The notes under the pieces: model-generated
Database searches by the model: none
The model's input: only the letters and a program-made list of their open reading frames with translations
Told to the model about the DNA's origin: nothing
Translations under genes and position numbers: made by a program
Shown here: positions 33,536 through 46,118 of the stretch, one piece after another
Layout of the letters: every line of letters begins with the position of its first letter
Position numbering within the stretch: position 1 is the stretch's first letter
Origin: Lepus europaeus
Taxonomy: Eukaryota > Chordata > Mammalia > Lagomorpha > Leporidae
DNA: 64,000 nt
Direction: 5' to 3'
Assembly (NCBI RefSeq): GCF_033115175.1
Contig: NC_084850.1
Coordinates: 2,355,024 to 2,419,023, forward strand

Positions 33536-34799
33536 AAAGAAACCAAAATACCACCATGTTTAAAAGTCCTCTCACCCCTTACCTTCCTTCTACTTTCAGA
33601 ATATAACCTTTAAGCTGCTTTACTTCATACTGTAGTATTGGGGAAAATTAGACGCAGGTGGTTGTATTTCTGTGTATCTAGGAAGGTGATGCACAAACTG
33701 ACATTTTGTCTCTCAAGGGTGTCTGTATAGTAAACATCCTTGGAATATAGAAATGGTCTTCTCTTCCAGAGGAACAGGCAGATATGTCAATATAAAAAAG
33801 ATAACATCTAATATTTCCTTCCAGGGCAAGATCAAGCAGATTTGCTCATGGTCCATTATAAATATTCAAGTTTCATAACCCTGGTGTTCCACAGCAATTG
33901 CCCTAACTCAATCCATTCACAGTATCCAAATGGGTCACTCTATGTCAGCACTTGAGAACAGTGAAGAAAAGTTAAGATAAACTGACAAAACCTTGAAATT
34001 CATGCTTCTTGCTGTAGCACTAGTAATAATTTCATTTGTTTCTGATCCTGGACTCATTCATGAGACTGTGGCATGCGAACTTGTTAACTGACAAGTAGCA
34101 TAAAATGCCAGATGCTGCACAGTTTCTAATACCATGGTCTTGATGGTTGTCTTGCCATCCGTTGAATCTCTTGCTATTTCTCCCTTAATACCCTTTGGTC
34201 CAGCCAGCCACAGTTACTTTCATTTCCTTGAACGACCTGCTGAGACTCAGCCAAGTGTGCCCTTTCCTGCTTATATATATGTGTCTCTCTCCTTGTTTTG
34301 TAGAACTTCCTGGTGGTACCTTGCTCTAAAATGAGTTCTAACACTTCAGCTGCACTCTTAGAACAGACTGCTCCTCTGTGTCTCCAACCAGTTTGTGTAT
34401 CTGAAAAAGGACTCATCTTTCTTCACAGGGCCTACTGTAGGCCCTATCATGTAGAGCTTGCATGTGCATGCACACACACACAATCTGTTGAGTAGGCGAA
34501 GAAAAAGTGGAACTTTTTCACACAACTTATCTCAATTGATGTTTGATGCTCTGAATCACGTGTGTAATTGATGATACTTACCAAAAACTATCAAACCTGC
34601 AAGCTCACTAACCAGCCCAGATAGGATTCTCACCTTCTAGATTGTGGGAGTCCCAGGTCCTTATTTCCGCTGCCTCTAGCAGTGTGATATCCTGATAATA
34701 CAGTTTCTGTGATTCCTCTTGCTTCAGAAGATAGCTATTCATATCACATATATTAAATTCTATTGTATTTTGCAGTTGTTATGGAGAGACATGTACTAG
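33536..34799. other. Intergenic sequence, nothing recognised
   Basis: No gene or repeat identified. Open frames at 34134-34495 on both strands show no domain. A short (CA)n lies at about 34470-34481. Confidence 0.4.
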
Positions 34800-34885
34800 G
34801 GTACTTCAAAAATTTCATGGAAAAGTTGAATTAAAAGATAAGCTTATTTTGGTGCAAAATATTTTGACTTTAAAATAAATAAATC
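34800..34885. mobile_element. MITE-like terminus
   Basis: GGGTACTTCAAAAATTTCATGG followed by ATTAAAAGATAAGCTTATTTTGG. Same terminal motif family as 2925, 35706 and 50034; here one end plus part of the body. Confidence 0.45.
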
Positions 34886-34889
34886 TTTT

Positions 34890-35510
34890 AAAAAAACCCT
34901 AGAAATAGAACTACCAAATGATCAGACAATTGCTCAAGTGGATACATATTCATAGGCATGAAATCCCTGATATCAAAGAGATACATGCCCCACCATATTT
35001 ATTGCAGCACTACTTACAATAGACAAGATATGGAATCAAGCAAGTTCTCCATCATCAGACGAACAGATAGATAAAATATGGTATGTACACAATGGAATGT
35101 TATTCAACCATAAGAATAATGAAATCCTGTCATTTGTAGGAAAATGGATGGACCTGGTGGACAATTTTTTTAAGTTAAATAAGGTAGGCACAGAAAGAAA
35201 AATAGTGCAGTTCTCCCTCATATTTGGAATCTAAAAAGAAATTAATCTGAACACAGACTAGTGATTACTAGAATCTGGGAAGGGGAGGTGGGGATAGAGG
35301 GAATTTGGATAGGAGTATGAAATCAGTTATATAGAAGGAATATGCTCCATTCATAAGGAATGCTCCATTCATAAAGTAAGGACAAAGAGGAGGAAATGTT
35401 GATTAACGTGATTTGATCAATACATATAGGATACATGTATTGAAATGTCATACCATAACCCAAAAATAGGAACAAGTATTATTAATAAAAAATGTTCATT
35501 GTTTAAAAAT
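34890..35510 (+). mobile_element. L1 ORF2 end and 3' UTR
   Basis: Sense L1: TTATTGCAGCACTACTTACAATAG, CAATGGAATGTTATTCAACC, GAATAATGAAATCCTGTCATTTG, then a 3' UTR with GGGAAGGGGAGGTGGGG and a tail AACAAGTATTATTAATAAA. 5'-truncated and frame-broken. Confidence 0.75.
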
Positions 35511-35705
35511 CAAAAGTATTTCTGAGTAATATATAGCAAATGCAAAAAAGTAAAAGGAAATAAGTGGGCAATAAGCAAGCATTAATAAAATAGTAAATAA
35601 AATACATGAGTAAATATGTTTAAAAACCTGTTGGAATGATAGGACTTATTTTTTTCCTGCTGTATAAAAGAGATAAAAGGGAAAGGTAGAAGACTGTCCA
35701 CTATA

Positions 35706-35747
35706 GAGCTTGAGGGGTCTTCAGAAAGTTCATACTAAATGTGTATT
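35706..35747. mobile_element. MITE-like terminus (fragment)
   Basis: GAGGGGTCTTCAGAAAGTTCA matches the start of the palindromic element at 2925. It is cut off by the following SINE. Confidence 0.5.
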
Positions 35748-36083
35748 GTTAAAGATTTATTTGTTTGAAAGTCAGAATTACATCAATAGAGGGAGACACA
35801 CACACAGAGAGAGAGAGAGAGGCAGAGAGAGAGAGAGAGATCTTCCATCCTCTGGTTCACTCTCCAAATGGCTGCAACAGCCAGGGCTGGGCCAATCAGA
35901 AGCCAGGAGCCAGGAGCTTCTTCCAGGTCTCCCAAGTGGGTGGCAGGGGCCCAAGCACTTGGGCCATCTTCCGTTACTTTCCCAGGCCCATTGAAAGGGA
36001 GCTGGTTTGGAAGTGGTGCAGCTGGGACTCGGAGCAGTGCCCAAATGGGATGTCAGTGTCATAGCTGGCTTCTTAACATGCTG
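35748..36083 (-). mobile_element. C-type SINE, older subfamily
   Basis: Reversed: AAAGATTTATTTGTTTGAAAG, a (GA)n stretch, CCAAATGGCTGCAACAGCCAG, GGGCCCAAGCACTTGGGCC, degraded 5' end at the right. Confidence 0.9.
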
Positions 36084-36089
36084 TACCCC

Positions 36090-36845
36090 TCTAGAGTTAA
36101 AGAAATTTCCATAGTGTTTTCTACAGTGGATGTACTAATTTACATCCCCGCCAACAGTGTATAAAAGTTCCCTTTTCTGCACATCCTCAGCAGTATTTGT
36201 TACTTTCTTTTTTTTTTTTTATATATATTTTTTTTTTGACAGGCAGAGTGGACAGTGAGAGAGAGAGACAGAGAGATTTATAATAGCCATTCTAACAGTG
36301 AGATGATATCTCATTGCGGCTTTTGATTTGCACCCCCCCCCATGGCTAGTAATAGTGAACATTCATTCAAATATTGATTGATTGTTTATACTACTCCTTT
36401 TGAGTAATATCTATTCAGAAAATGGTGCTGGCAACACTGGATACACATATGCTTAAATATTAAATTAGATCACTGTCTCTTACCATGTACAAAAATCAAC
36501 ACAATACAAATCAAAGACCTAAATGTAAGACCTGAAACCACAAAACTGTTAAAAGAAAACATAGGGAAAACTTCAAGACATTAGTGTAGGCAATTTTTTT
36601 TATAAAACCCCAAAAGTTCAGGCAGTAAATGTAGAACTAGATAAATGGCATTACATGAAACTCAGAAGTTTCTGCACAGTGAAGGAAGCAATCAACAGAG
36701 TGAAGAGACAACCAACAGAATGAGAGAAAATATTCACAAGCTACTTGCCCAATAACGTGTTAACTTCTAGAATATATAATGAACTGAAAAAGCTCAGCAA
36801 TGAAAAAGAAACCAATTAAATGAAGAAAGAGCAATGGATACTTTT
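36090..36845 (+). mobile_element. L1 fragments in opposite senses (5' inversion)
   Basis: Positions 36090-36380 are minus-strand L1 ORF2 (TACATCCCCGCCAACAGTGT, GATGATATCTCATTGCGGC). Positions 36412-36845 are plus-strand ORF2 (AATGGTGCTGGCAACACTGG, ATGAGAGAAAATATTCACAAG). Probably one inverted L1 or two copies. A short SINE tail sits at 36208-36278. Confidence 0.7.
36208..36278 (-). mobile_element. CSINE1-like 3' fragment
   Basis: T-run, then GACAGGCAGAGTGGACAGTG and a GAGAGA tract only. A 5'-truncated SINE of about 70 bp inside L1. Confidence 0.8.
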
Positions 36846-37435
36846 CCCTTTTCTTGCAAGTCATTTGGGAAATCTTCACACATATATGAGAACTTTGTAT
36901 CTGATGAAAGGGCTTTCATTCAACATGGCCTTACTTGAGTCTTACTCTGAGTGAATTCACAGCTTCCTCCCTTTACATTTATACCTCCTTTCTGCTGCCA
37001 ACTCATTATTTCCACTGCCTCTCTTCTTAACTTTCTTTTAGTGAAATATAACCTACTTACAAAAATTGCATACTCATTGATTAACTAATTGTTATTACTG
37101 AGTAAAAACACAAATGTAACAACATGTTACATGAAGAAACAACTATTCTAAGATCTTGGAATTTCCTCATGCTCCTTTACAATCATTACTTTTCCCATCC
37201 ACTCCTGAAGAAATTGTGGTTGTGCCTTCTACCACTACTAATCACTTATTCCTGTTTTTTACAACTATCTATAAATGTAACCATACAGCATGCATTATTT
37301 ACATTTGGCTTTTTTAAAACAAGATTTATATTGTAAGATCAATTTATGTTGTTGCATAAAGGTATAGATCATTCATTTTAATTGATACACAATATTCCAA
37401 TTTAATATACAATGTATTTATTTTTATGTATTTTA

Positions 37436-37735
37436 AAAATTTATATTTATTTATTTTAATGTAAATATGATACAGAGACAGAGATCATCCATCTTCTGGT
37501 CCAATCCCCAAATGCCCACAAAAGCAAAGGCTGGACCAGGCTGAAGCCAAGAACCCAGAACTCAATCTTGGTCTTCCAGGGACCCAGTTATGTGAACCAT
37601 CACCTACTGCTTTCCTGGGTATGTATGAGCAGAAAGTTGGAATCAGGAGAAGAGCTAGGACTCAAGGCATCCTGATTTGGAATTCAGATTTCCCAATTCA
37701 ACAGTTTAACTGGTAGAACAAACATCCACCTACCC
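37436..37735 (-). mobile_element. Old C-type SINE
   Basis: Reversed, diverged: TTTATATTTATTTATTTT tail, CCAAATGCCCACAAAAGC, GGCTGAAGCCAAGAACCCAG, degraded head at the right. Confidence 0.75.
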
Positions 37736-37907
37736 TCAGTATACTTTAATCAGTCTTTTTTAAGCACATTTGGGTAGATTTCAATTTTTACCTTTAATGA
37801 ATAGGGCTACTCTGAACATTTGTGTAAAGCGTTTTAGTGCACATGTACATGGATGTCTGTTAAATATAAGTCTAGGAGTGATGTTACTATCCACAGGATA
37901 TACACAT

Positions 37908-38139
37908 CTTTTTTTTTAATTTTTTTTTTTTGACAGGCAGAGTGGACAGTGAGAGAGAGAGAGACAGAGAGAAAGGTCTTCCTTTGTCATTGGTTCACCC
38001 TCCAATGGCCACTGCGGCTGGCACGCTGCAGCCGGCACACCGCGCTGATCCGATGGCAGGAGCCAGGTGCCTATCCTGGTCTCCCATGAGGTGCAGGGCC
38101 CAAGCACTTGAGCCATCCTCCACTGCACTCCCTGGCCAC
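37908..38139 (-). mobile_element. CSINE1-like SINE, 5'-truncated
   Basis: Reversed: poly-T, GACAGGCAGAGTGGACAGTG, GCTGCAGCCGGCACACCGCGC, stopping at CACTCCCTGGCC without the SINE head. The target duplication ATATACACAT at 37898-37907 and 38140-38149 shows the truncation happened at insertion. Confidence 0.93.
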
Positions 38140-38530
38140 ATATACACATGTTTAACCAGGAAAATTACTGCCAAACGATTTTTCTAAAGTGCTTGAATCA
38201 ACTCCTACTTCCACAAAGGGTTGATGAAAGTTCTCTAGCTATACATATATATTTGGTTTCTGTATTTTAGTTTTAGTCATTCCATTGGATGTGAAGTGGT
38301 ATCTCATTGTAGTATAATTCACATTTCCCTGATGACTAAGGTTGAGCACTTTTATCATGTTCATATTGGACTCTTTGATATTCTTTTCTGGATAGTATTT
38401 ATTTGAATTATCTTGCCCATTTTCTCTCATTTTGTTTGTTTGGTTTTTTTTTTGGCCATTTTCTTAAGAACTTTTATATTATTTACATATTGTTAATGAG
38501 AGGAATATACCATTTATTGATTGGTATGTG

Positions 38531-39311
38531 ACAAACCACCCCAAGCATAGGGATACAAAGCAAGAACTAGTTTATTTTGGTCATTAATTCTGTGAGTCAG
38601 AAATTTGGATAGAGCACAGTAAGAAACATTTGAATGGCTGGGGTATATGTCTTGAATGTCTGGAAGTATCTGAAGACTTCTTCATTTACATATCTATCAC
38701 AAAGGAGGATGGGACAATTAAAGGATTGGCTTGCCTGACTCAAAAGCACTTACAGGTGGCTGTTTCATGTAGTTTGGACACCTCACAGCAGATCTGCCTT
38801 GGATTATTGAATTTCATATATAGTAGCCTTGGGCAGAAAATATGACTATTCCAATAACAAGGCAGAAGCTTACATTGCCTTCCATACACTAGCCTTAGAA
38901 ATAATATAGCATCACCTCCACTTTACTGGTCAAAGCAAACCCAAGACTGCTTAGATTCATTAGGAGTGGAATTTCCTCCTATTGATGGGAAGAGTGTCAA
39001 AGGATTTTCCATCATACTTTAAAACCACCATAATCCACACCTCTCTACCTATTATTATTCCTCTTTCAGGCAAAACACACTCTGTCTCTCTCAAGATAAC
39101 CTACTGCCACCATATCCAAAGTACCTTTCTGTTATAGCATCAGGTCCAGGATCTTGTCATCTAAATCAGGACTAGAATGTCAATGAAATTTTCCATGTTC
39201 AATTTCTTGGCTATGATTTTCCTTGATCTGAAGGTCTTTGAGCTAAAGTGACAAGTTATCTACCTCACCTCATACAAATGTGGGAAACACATAGGGTATT
39301 TGCAATAGAGG
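38531..39311. other. Old interspersed repeat (MaLR/ERVL-like?) and unrecognised sequence
   Basis: ACAAACCACCCCAAGCATAG, TAATTCTGTGAGTCAG and GACACCTCACAGCAGATC have the look of an old LTR-type mammalian repeat, but I cannot fix the family. An open frame at 38630-38845 falls inside it and is not called. Confidence 0.4.
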
Positions 39312-39657
39312 CTCCTATTCAGAATGGGGAAAGAAAGGAGGCACAGAAATTTCATAGTTTCATGGATATTCTAAAGCCAATTGGACCCATGCTGCCAGGT
39401 TTTTCTTTTTTTTAATTGGAACCAAGTCCTGCTCTCTGGGGACTTGTTTTTCCTGATTCTTGGCTCTGTCATCTCTACCTTTTGTTGTGTCCTCTGAGCC
39501 TTCTCCATAAAAAGTGACTGTTAGAAGGGGTCCAAACATCTCATTTTATTTTATATTGTCTCTACTCCTTTTGGTTTAAGGGTGTATGCTGATATAATTC
39601 CTTTAAAGACTTTATAAAGTTTTATGTATCAATTAATCACTCTATTAGATGAATGCC
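39312..39657 (-). repeat. Right arm of the inverted duplication
   Basis: Reverse complement of 23453-23752 joined to 24089-24134, about 95% identical by eye. It contains the uninterrupted site (GTTTCATGGATATTCTAAAG) where the left arm carries a SINE. Confidence 0.85.
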
Positions 39658-39874
39658 AAATCCACAAATCCTTTCAAGAGTTAAACCCTTCTTTAACTTA
39701 TGCTCCTTGTAAGACAGTCAATGGCATGATAAAATAATCAAAACTCTTAGAAAGCTTACTGTTCAAGAGATATTTATATTGTTTGAATACCTTAAGATTC
39801 TTAGAAATCATGTTTTTTTCTCTCTCAGAGAGTCTTATAAAGCTCCACCTTAAATTTTCTGATGCCTTTTAATT

Positions 39875-40035
39875 TTTTTTATTTATATAAAGGAGACAAA
39901 TTTCATATATTCCATATATACAGTTTTAAGAACATAATGATACTTCCCATTCTACCCTCCCTCCCTCCCTCACCATCATCCTTCATACTCCTTTGTTTCT
40001 TATTTTTCTTTGGATTTTTGCAATGACAAGTCACA
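39875..40035 (-). mobile_element. L1 3' end
   Basis: Minus-strand tail: TTTATTTATATAAAGGAGAC, CATATATACAGTTTTAAGAA, CCTCCCTCCCTCCCTCACC. Confidence 0.7.
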
Positions 40036-40560
40036 CCATTTTGTCTTCAACTTTGTCTTGAAGTCACATTTTACCAACAAAACTCTATTACTTCGAGAAC
40101 TCATCAGTGCCTAGAAAGAATTTCCTGTATCTTGAAATTTCCTCTAAACTCATCTACAAAAATGCACAATTGTAACTGCTTCCATGTCTAATTATGTCTC
40201 AGCCTAGGCCGAGATGAAAACACTAACTTACTGTAAATGTTTGGCCATATTTAGGGACTTAGCACAAAAATATTTTCCCTTATTAAATCTCTGTTGTTTT
40301 GGGAAACTGAGAAGAAATGAACACAGACAAAGACTATGTATCACTACTAAACAGAGGGACATATTCTGAGGGGACATACAAGAGAATGGGAATTTATAAA
40401 AAATTATCTATAAAAATGTCATGATAAAAACATTGTTCCTTTCTCCAATCTCTTTCTCACATTGTCCCCTATACCTTAGATCCTGACCTTTCATATGTAG
40501 AAGGTATGACCTGGAAGTGTACTTTTAGAGAAAGAGAGTATTTCTTTATCATGCTCTGAA
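40036..40560. other. Intergenic sequence, nothing recognised
   Basis: No repeat family or gene identified. Confidence 0.4.
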
Positions 40561-40564
40561 TCCC

Positions 40565-41250
40565 AAATTTAGCATAAGTTGTTGTAACTAATAGAGTACA
40601 AAAAAAGTAATGTATATGCACGAAATTGACATTTTGATATTTGGTTATTGTTTATAGCCTTTGTCTATACTCTTGAGGAACAGTGGATTTTCTACTTACT
40701 ACTTGCTGAATTTTTTATTTAGTGGAGGGTTAAGTTTGTGATTACAAAGTAGATTGAGAGTATGTTATTGTAAAAATCAAAAGAAAAATAAGAAAGGAAG
40801 GAAGATAGAAGGTAGGAGAGAGTGAGGGAGGACAGAATGGGAAATATCATTATGCTGTTAAAACTAGATATATATAGGGGCTGGTGCTGTGGTGTAGCAG
40901 GTAAAATTGTCATCTGCAGTGCCAGCATCCCATATGGGTGCCAATTCAAATCCTGGCTGCTCCACTTCTGATCTAGCTCTCTGCTATGGCCTGGGAAAAC
41001 AGTAGAAGATGGTCCAAGTGCTTGGGCCCCTGCACCCACGAGGGAGACCCAGAAGAAGCTCCTGGCTCCTGGCTTCAGATTGCCCTAGCTCCAGCTGTGT
41101 GCTATTTGGAGAGTGAACCAGCAGATGGAAGACCTCTCTCTCTCTCTCTGCCTCTCTGTAACTCTGCCTCTCAAATAAATAATTTTTTTTAAAAAAAACT
41201 ATATATGTGAAATACATAAAATTTGTTCCCTTTATATAAATAAAAAAAGA
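40565..41250 (+). mobile_element. L1 3' UTR and tail, split by a SINE
   Basis: Sense L1: GAAATTGACATTTTGATATTTGG, ATTTAGTGGAGGGTTAAG, GGAGAGAGTGAGGGAGG, continuing after the SINE as CTATATATGTGAAATACAT and CCCTTTATATAAATAAA. Confidence 0.8.
40877..41198 (+). mobile_element. C-type SINE nested in an L1 3' UTR
   Basis: Full-length: GGGGCTGGTGCTGTGGTGTAG, GATGGTCCAAGTGCTTGGGCC, tail CTCAAATAAATAATTT. L1 reads continuously on both sides. Confidence 0.93.
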
Positions 41251-42539
41251 AACCATCAAAGAATGGACTGTTTCACTGTGTGCCCCTCAACAAAGATCAT
41301 GAAGGTGACTGAGCAATATGAAGTTAACACTGCACTTAAAGTAGCAGCCTGTGCCTTACCTTTACCCTGTCTTAGTAATCTCTTCTGATGAACAAAAGCA
41401 CTGATTTTTAATATAGTCAAATTTATAAATCTTTTACTTCATGGATGTGAAATTTTCTATTCCAAGTACATCAAGATATTCTCCTATGTATTATTCTAGT
41501 AGCTTTATAGTTGCCTTATTCTCATCTAGATTAATAATATACCTAGATTTCTTTTTCAGTTAGGAACCAAATTTTGTGTTTTCCATATATTGAATGTAAT
41601 CAAATTTATATACCGCATATTTTTCTGCAGGGCAGCATTGTCAAAAATAAATTCTCCAAATATTCACTGGTCTATTTTCAGACTCTATATTTCTGTTACA
41701 TATATCTATTTGTACATCTTTGTGCCATTATCAATGCCTAAGTTATAGCTTTTGTCAGTTATTTTAATCAATTCATTTATTGCTGCATAATTTATATCCA
41801 ATAAAGTCTACCTAAGTATATAATTTGATGAGTTTTGACAAACTTCCATTATTAAGACATAATCATCCCCTATAAAGTCTCCTATGATACTTTTTAGAAG
41901 ATCTATAATTTTATATTTCATGCATGATCCATTTTTAGTAATTTTTTGTAAAGATGTAAGTTTTGTATGTAGATTTATGCTGCTTTGGGTATATGGATGC
42001 CCAGTTGCTCCAGCATCATTTGTTGAAAAAACTTGTTTTCTTCCATTGGATTACTTCTGTTCTTTAGCAAAAATCAATTGATTACATTTGTGTGAATATT
42101 TTCATCGATTATCTGTTTTCTTCTCCTAAACTCTTTGTATATTCTCTAACCATTGTCATATTTCTTTCTTTATAGTAAGTCTTGAGGTCAGGCAGTGTCA
42201 GTGACTAATCTTTTTCAATGTTCTGCTGGTTATCCTGAGTCTTTCAATTTTCCACATAAATTTTCGAATCTGATTTTCCATATCTGGAAAATAATCTTCT
42301 AGGATTTTAATTCACATTGTATTAATCTATGTCAAATTGGGAAGAACTGACATAATAAATATATTGATAGGAACTAACATCACAACTATACTGAATCCTT
42401 CTAGCCATGAACTTGGAATATCTCACCATTTATTTATTCTTTGATTTATTTTTATAGTTTTGTAGTTTATCTCAGATAGATTTGATACATATTATCTTAG
42501 ATTTATAGCTAAGTATTTCATTTGTTTGTTCTAATGTGA
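41251..42539 (-). mobile_element. Old L1 ORF2 remnant, minus strand
   Basis: From about 41400: TATAGTCAAATTTATAAATC, TGGGTATATGGATGCCCAG, TCATTTGTTGAAAAAACTTG, TTGAGGTCAGGCAGTGTCAG and CTTTCAATTTTCCACATAAA. These are reverse signatures of L1 ORF2. Positions 41251-41400 are not recognised. Confidence 0.65.
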
Positions 42540-42920
42540 ATAGCACAAGCAATAAAAGCAAAAATAAGCAAATGAGATTACATCAAGCCAAGAAGCTTTT
42601 GTACAGCAAAGGAAGCAAAGTGAGGAGGCAACTCCATGTTTATATTAGCTCAATTTACAATATAGCTAAGATATGGGATAAACCTAGATGTCCGTCAGCT
42701 CATGACTAGATAAAGAAAATGTGGTATTTATACACTATGGAATACTACTGAGCCATAAAAAATAATGAAATCCTGACTTTTGCAACAAAATGGATTCACC
42801 TGGAGATTATTATGCTTAGTGAAATAAGCCAGGCCTAAAAAGACAAATATTAACTGTTTCCTTTGGATTGTGGTAGTTAATATATAGAGTCTTAAAAAAA
42901 AAAAACTTGATGTATATGAG
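42540..42920 (+). mobile_element. L1 ORF2 end and 3' UTR start
   Basis: Sense L1: GAAGCTTTTGTACAGCAAAGGA, then after an internal deletion AACCTAGATGTCCGTCAGC, TATACACTATGGAATACTAC and AATAAGCCAGGCCTAAAAAG. It meets the minus-strand L1 on its left head to head. Confidence 0.75.
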
Positions 42921-43609
42921 TGAAGTTAACTCAGTTCCCACTTCTGAGTTCCTAGTATAGGTGAAGAGGCAAACATATCCGCTAACGATCATTTGTGGCT
43001 TCATAAACTAGAGAACATATTCCTAATTTCCCAGGATGCTGAAAACAAACCCTTCCCAGAAGACTGTTTTGCTTATAGTAGGGTATTCATTAGTGGTAGG
43101 CATCTTTCCTTTATTCTGTTACTCTTCTTTGCTTCCTCTTAATTTATCTCTAGTAGATCTGTTAGATAGCAGATCTGTTAGCACTTCATCTATATGTCCA
43201 TCTTCTACTAGTACCTGCTAAGCCATGACAAATTAAGCTCAACTTTCCCACCTGATCACCATGCACCTCAGAATTGATCCTAAGAAAATACATTACACAA
43301 GTAAGAAGAAGCACTGGAGAAGGTGATGTCAATACCATGATCTCAAGCTCTGGAAAATGAGGAGAATAAAATAGGAAGGTCATGCTCTCTAAATGTAGGT
43401 GGCTACAGAAAAGAACAAGAAGCAGAAAAAAATAGAGAAAAAAATGGGTAAAGTTTAGTTGTTTCTTGAGTTATTCTCAAGAATCCCGTAAATGGACTAC
43501 CTTCAATATATTCTTTTGATATTATGCATGAGATTGACTCTGACTTTGCCATGGCCAGAATTGGTCTTTCCAAAGAGTTTCTAGTCACTATAGTCAGCAA
43601 AAAGGCATT
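42921..43609. other. Intergenic sequence, nothing recognised
   Basis: No supported gene or repeat. Confidence 0.4.
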
Positions 43610-43860
43610 TTGCATTGTGGTTATGAGTTTGCTCTCTGAAGTCAGACTGTCCAGGTTCCAGTTTTGGTTCTGCCACCTATTAAGTGTATTATCTTGGATG
43701 ATTTAATTAATCAATCTCCACCTCAATGTCTGTTTTCTGTGAAACAGGACAATAGCAATAATAGTACCTGTGGCATTGTGAATGATGACTAAGCAATTAA
43801 ATATGTATAAAATGCCCAGGACAGGGCCTGGCCGTGGTAAGCACTTCATTACTGTTACTG
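43610..43860 (+). mobile_element. MIR ancient SINE
   Basis: Sense MIR: CTCTGAAGTCAGACTGTCC, GGTTCTGCCACCTATTAAGTG, CTCAATGTCTGTTTTCTG, CCAGGACAGGGCCTGGCCGTG. Well preserved for its age. Confidence 0.8.
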
Positions 43861-46118
43861 AGGATCAGGATGTAAGGGAAAGTAATGAAGAGAGAGAGAA
43901 CACATGCATGGAAGAATGTCTGTGAATGAAACTGATGACTAGAAATTATGCAATTTAGAATTCTTTGTTGGACAGATTTCTGCCGTCTTCTCCTCCATGA
44001 TGTATGAAACTTAGAAAAATATAATTGGCTTTTTTCCTTTACCTCAAGCTTTTTCACATAGTAAAATTCCTTCTTGTCCCACCCCAATTTCTTCTGTCAA
44101 CCTCACTCTGTTCTCGGGTCCACTAGCTCCTATAGTATGCCAACCTACTTCTATTGCCTTATCCAGCCTCTTTGCCCACAACTCCTTCTATTCAAATTAT
44201 CACTCTTTGTAAACCTCTCTTCCTCACCCATCTCATTGACTCTGGGCAGTATGCACTGGCAAGAACTTAAAGGGAAGGAGACAAGTAATCCCTGCTGTAC
44301 TTGGGGTGATCTAACATTCAGGGATACATTGGAGTGGTTAAGGGCTGCCTTGAAGCTAGTTCTCAGCTAGTTTTCTACATCAGACATTGTGATAGAACTA
44401 GAGAAAATTTATTCCATTGCTCATCTGTATACTTCAGGCAACAGTTGCCTTGTTCTGGCAGGTCCTGTACTGGTTTGTGGGTGTCCATTCATACATAACA
44501 TTCAGAAATGTGCATGTAGGAAACAATACAAATCAATCTCACTCCATGATCAGCTTCTGGGACATGGGCTGATTTGGCAGAAGCTAGATGCATACTTCTC
44601 CATTTCCAATGAGAAACATGTCAGCCCCCAAACCTCCACTGTACTCTCATATCTGGTAAAACTATTTAGCACCACACATCAGCTCTAGGAGGACATCTAT
44701 CTTATCAACCCATGTTATGTCTTGGAATTGTCCCTTGCTAGTTTCTAACAGCATTGATCATAACCAACCTTCATCCTAATGGATGAGATAGACTATGCTG
44801 GAATTCCAGTCATTCTCTTTTAATCATGCAGGATGGCCATTTCTTTGTCCAGCTATTAAGATTACTTTCTGAGATTCGGGCAGTTGAGAACTACTGGAAG
44901 AACATCTGTTCATCAGTCATGCCCTCAGTTATATGCACAAGAATGGAAGGTATTCATGCAAGTAAGAGCTGTGAGCTCATAAAGACTTTCTGATCCTTTC
45001 CTTAGATTCAGGTGTTCTTCAGCGAACTCCTCTAGCTATGCTATAAATACTATATGGAAAGCAGGGATGAGTAAGCGTGCTTAGAGATCATCTAGTTTGA
45101 TCCTATTGTTGAACAAATGGGAAATAGAAGGTTTACAGACAACAAATGACCTATCAAGTGCCATAAAGTAAGTGAATGACAATATCAGACTAGGCCTTTA
45201 TCTCCTTACACACTCCTTCATGCATTGAAGCCCAAGGCTCTCCATGCCTTTTGATGCTCTATCCTGAAGATAATTTGGGGCTATAGTTTTTACTTCTGGG
45301 CTCCTGCATAAAGTACATGGCCTTCAACCAGGGCATATGATAAGATTATGAAGCTCAGACAAACCATCTTTTAGGAGGCTCTGATAGGGTTTAGATGGAG
45401 TAGTGGACCCTCGTTCTTATGGCTTGGAAGTTATTCACAACGAATGAGACTTTCAAGGAATAAATAGGAACCTACATCACAGGTAGATATGGAACTGTAG
45501 ACCAAGATTAAAACTTTTTGGTTAGACGTCTGCATATACAGCATTTCCTTATGATCTGCTGAATAAGAAGCAAAATCAGAGAATGGACTAGCAGAGAATA
45601 TGTCACTATGGTTCCTATTTGTAAGCAATCAAATCCCATGCAGGCCTAAATGAGCAAAGTGAATAGAGTAATCCACCTATTGTTGGGGAAGTGCTGGCGA
45701 CCCAATCTTGGAGACTTCCCAGGAAAAATATAAGGTCCCAGATTTGTTAAGATTGGGCACTGCTTAGCTGATTTTTCTAAGGGAGAATTCAATGAAATCA
45801 GTTCCATAATCATTGGAAAAAACACCAATGGATTCAGTTGGTTTTATTGGAAAGAGCTTTACTGGCCTAGGTAAAGATGCATCGCTAGGGTAATTCTCAA
45901 AGGAATCACACAAAATCTATAACTAGATAGGAAGAAAACAGTCCCTTCTTTCTTCCCCTTAGTCTCTTTATACCAAACTTTACTGTCAGAATTTAACAGG
46001 GATTCAGCTAACAAGGTGGAAATCTGGTTTACAAAGTCACACACCCAGCATCTCAAAGAGTATAGAAGGAGAATAAGAGAAAGGTGTAATTAATGAATAT
46101 ATTTAAAAGTATACACCA
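43861..46118. other. Longest repeat-poor stretch; no gene recognised
   Basis: About 2.2 kb without lagomorph SINEs or L1s. Positions 45080-45200 look MIR-like (GATCATCTAGTTTGATCC, AATGGGAAATAGAAGG). Short open frames on both strands carry no domain. It may be single-copy conserved noncoding DNA or an old LTR retroelement interior that I cannot name. Confidence 0.4.

Larger units (their letters stand above)
36846..38530 (-). mobile_element. Old L1 remnants, minus strand, with two SINEs
   Basis: Diverged reverse L1 at about 37020-37435, 37740-37897 and 38150-38480 (ATTGGATGTGAAGTGGTATCTC). Two SINEs interrupt it. No ORF survives. Confidence 0.6.
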
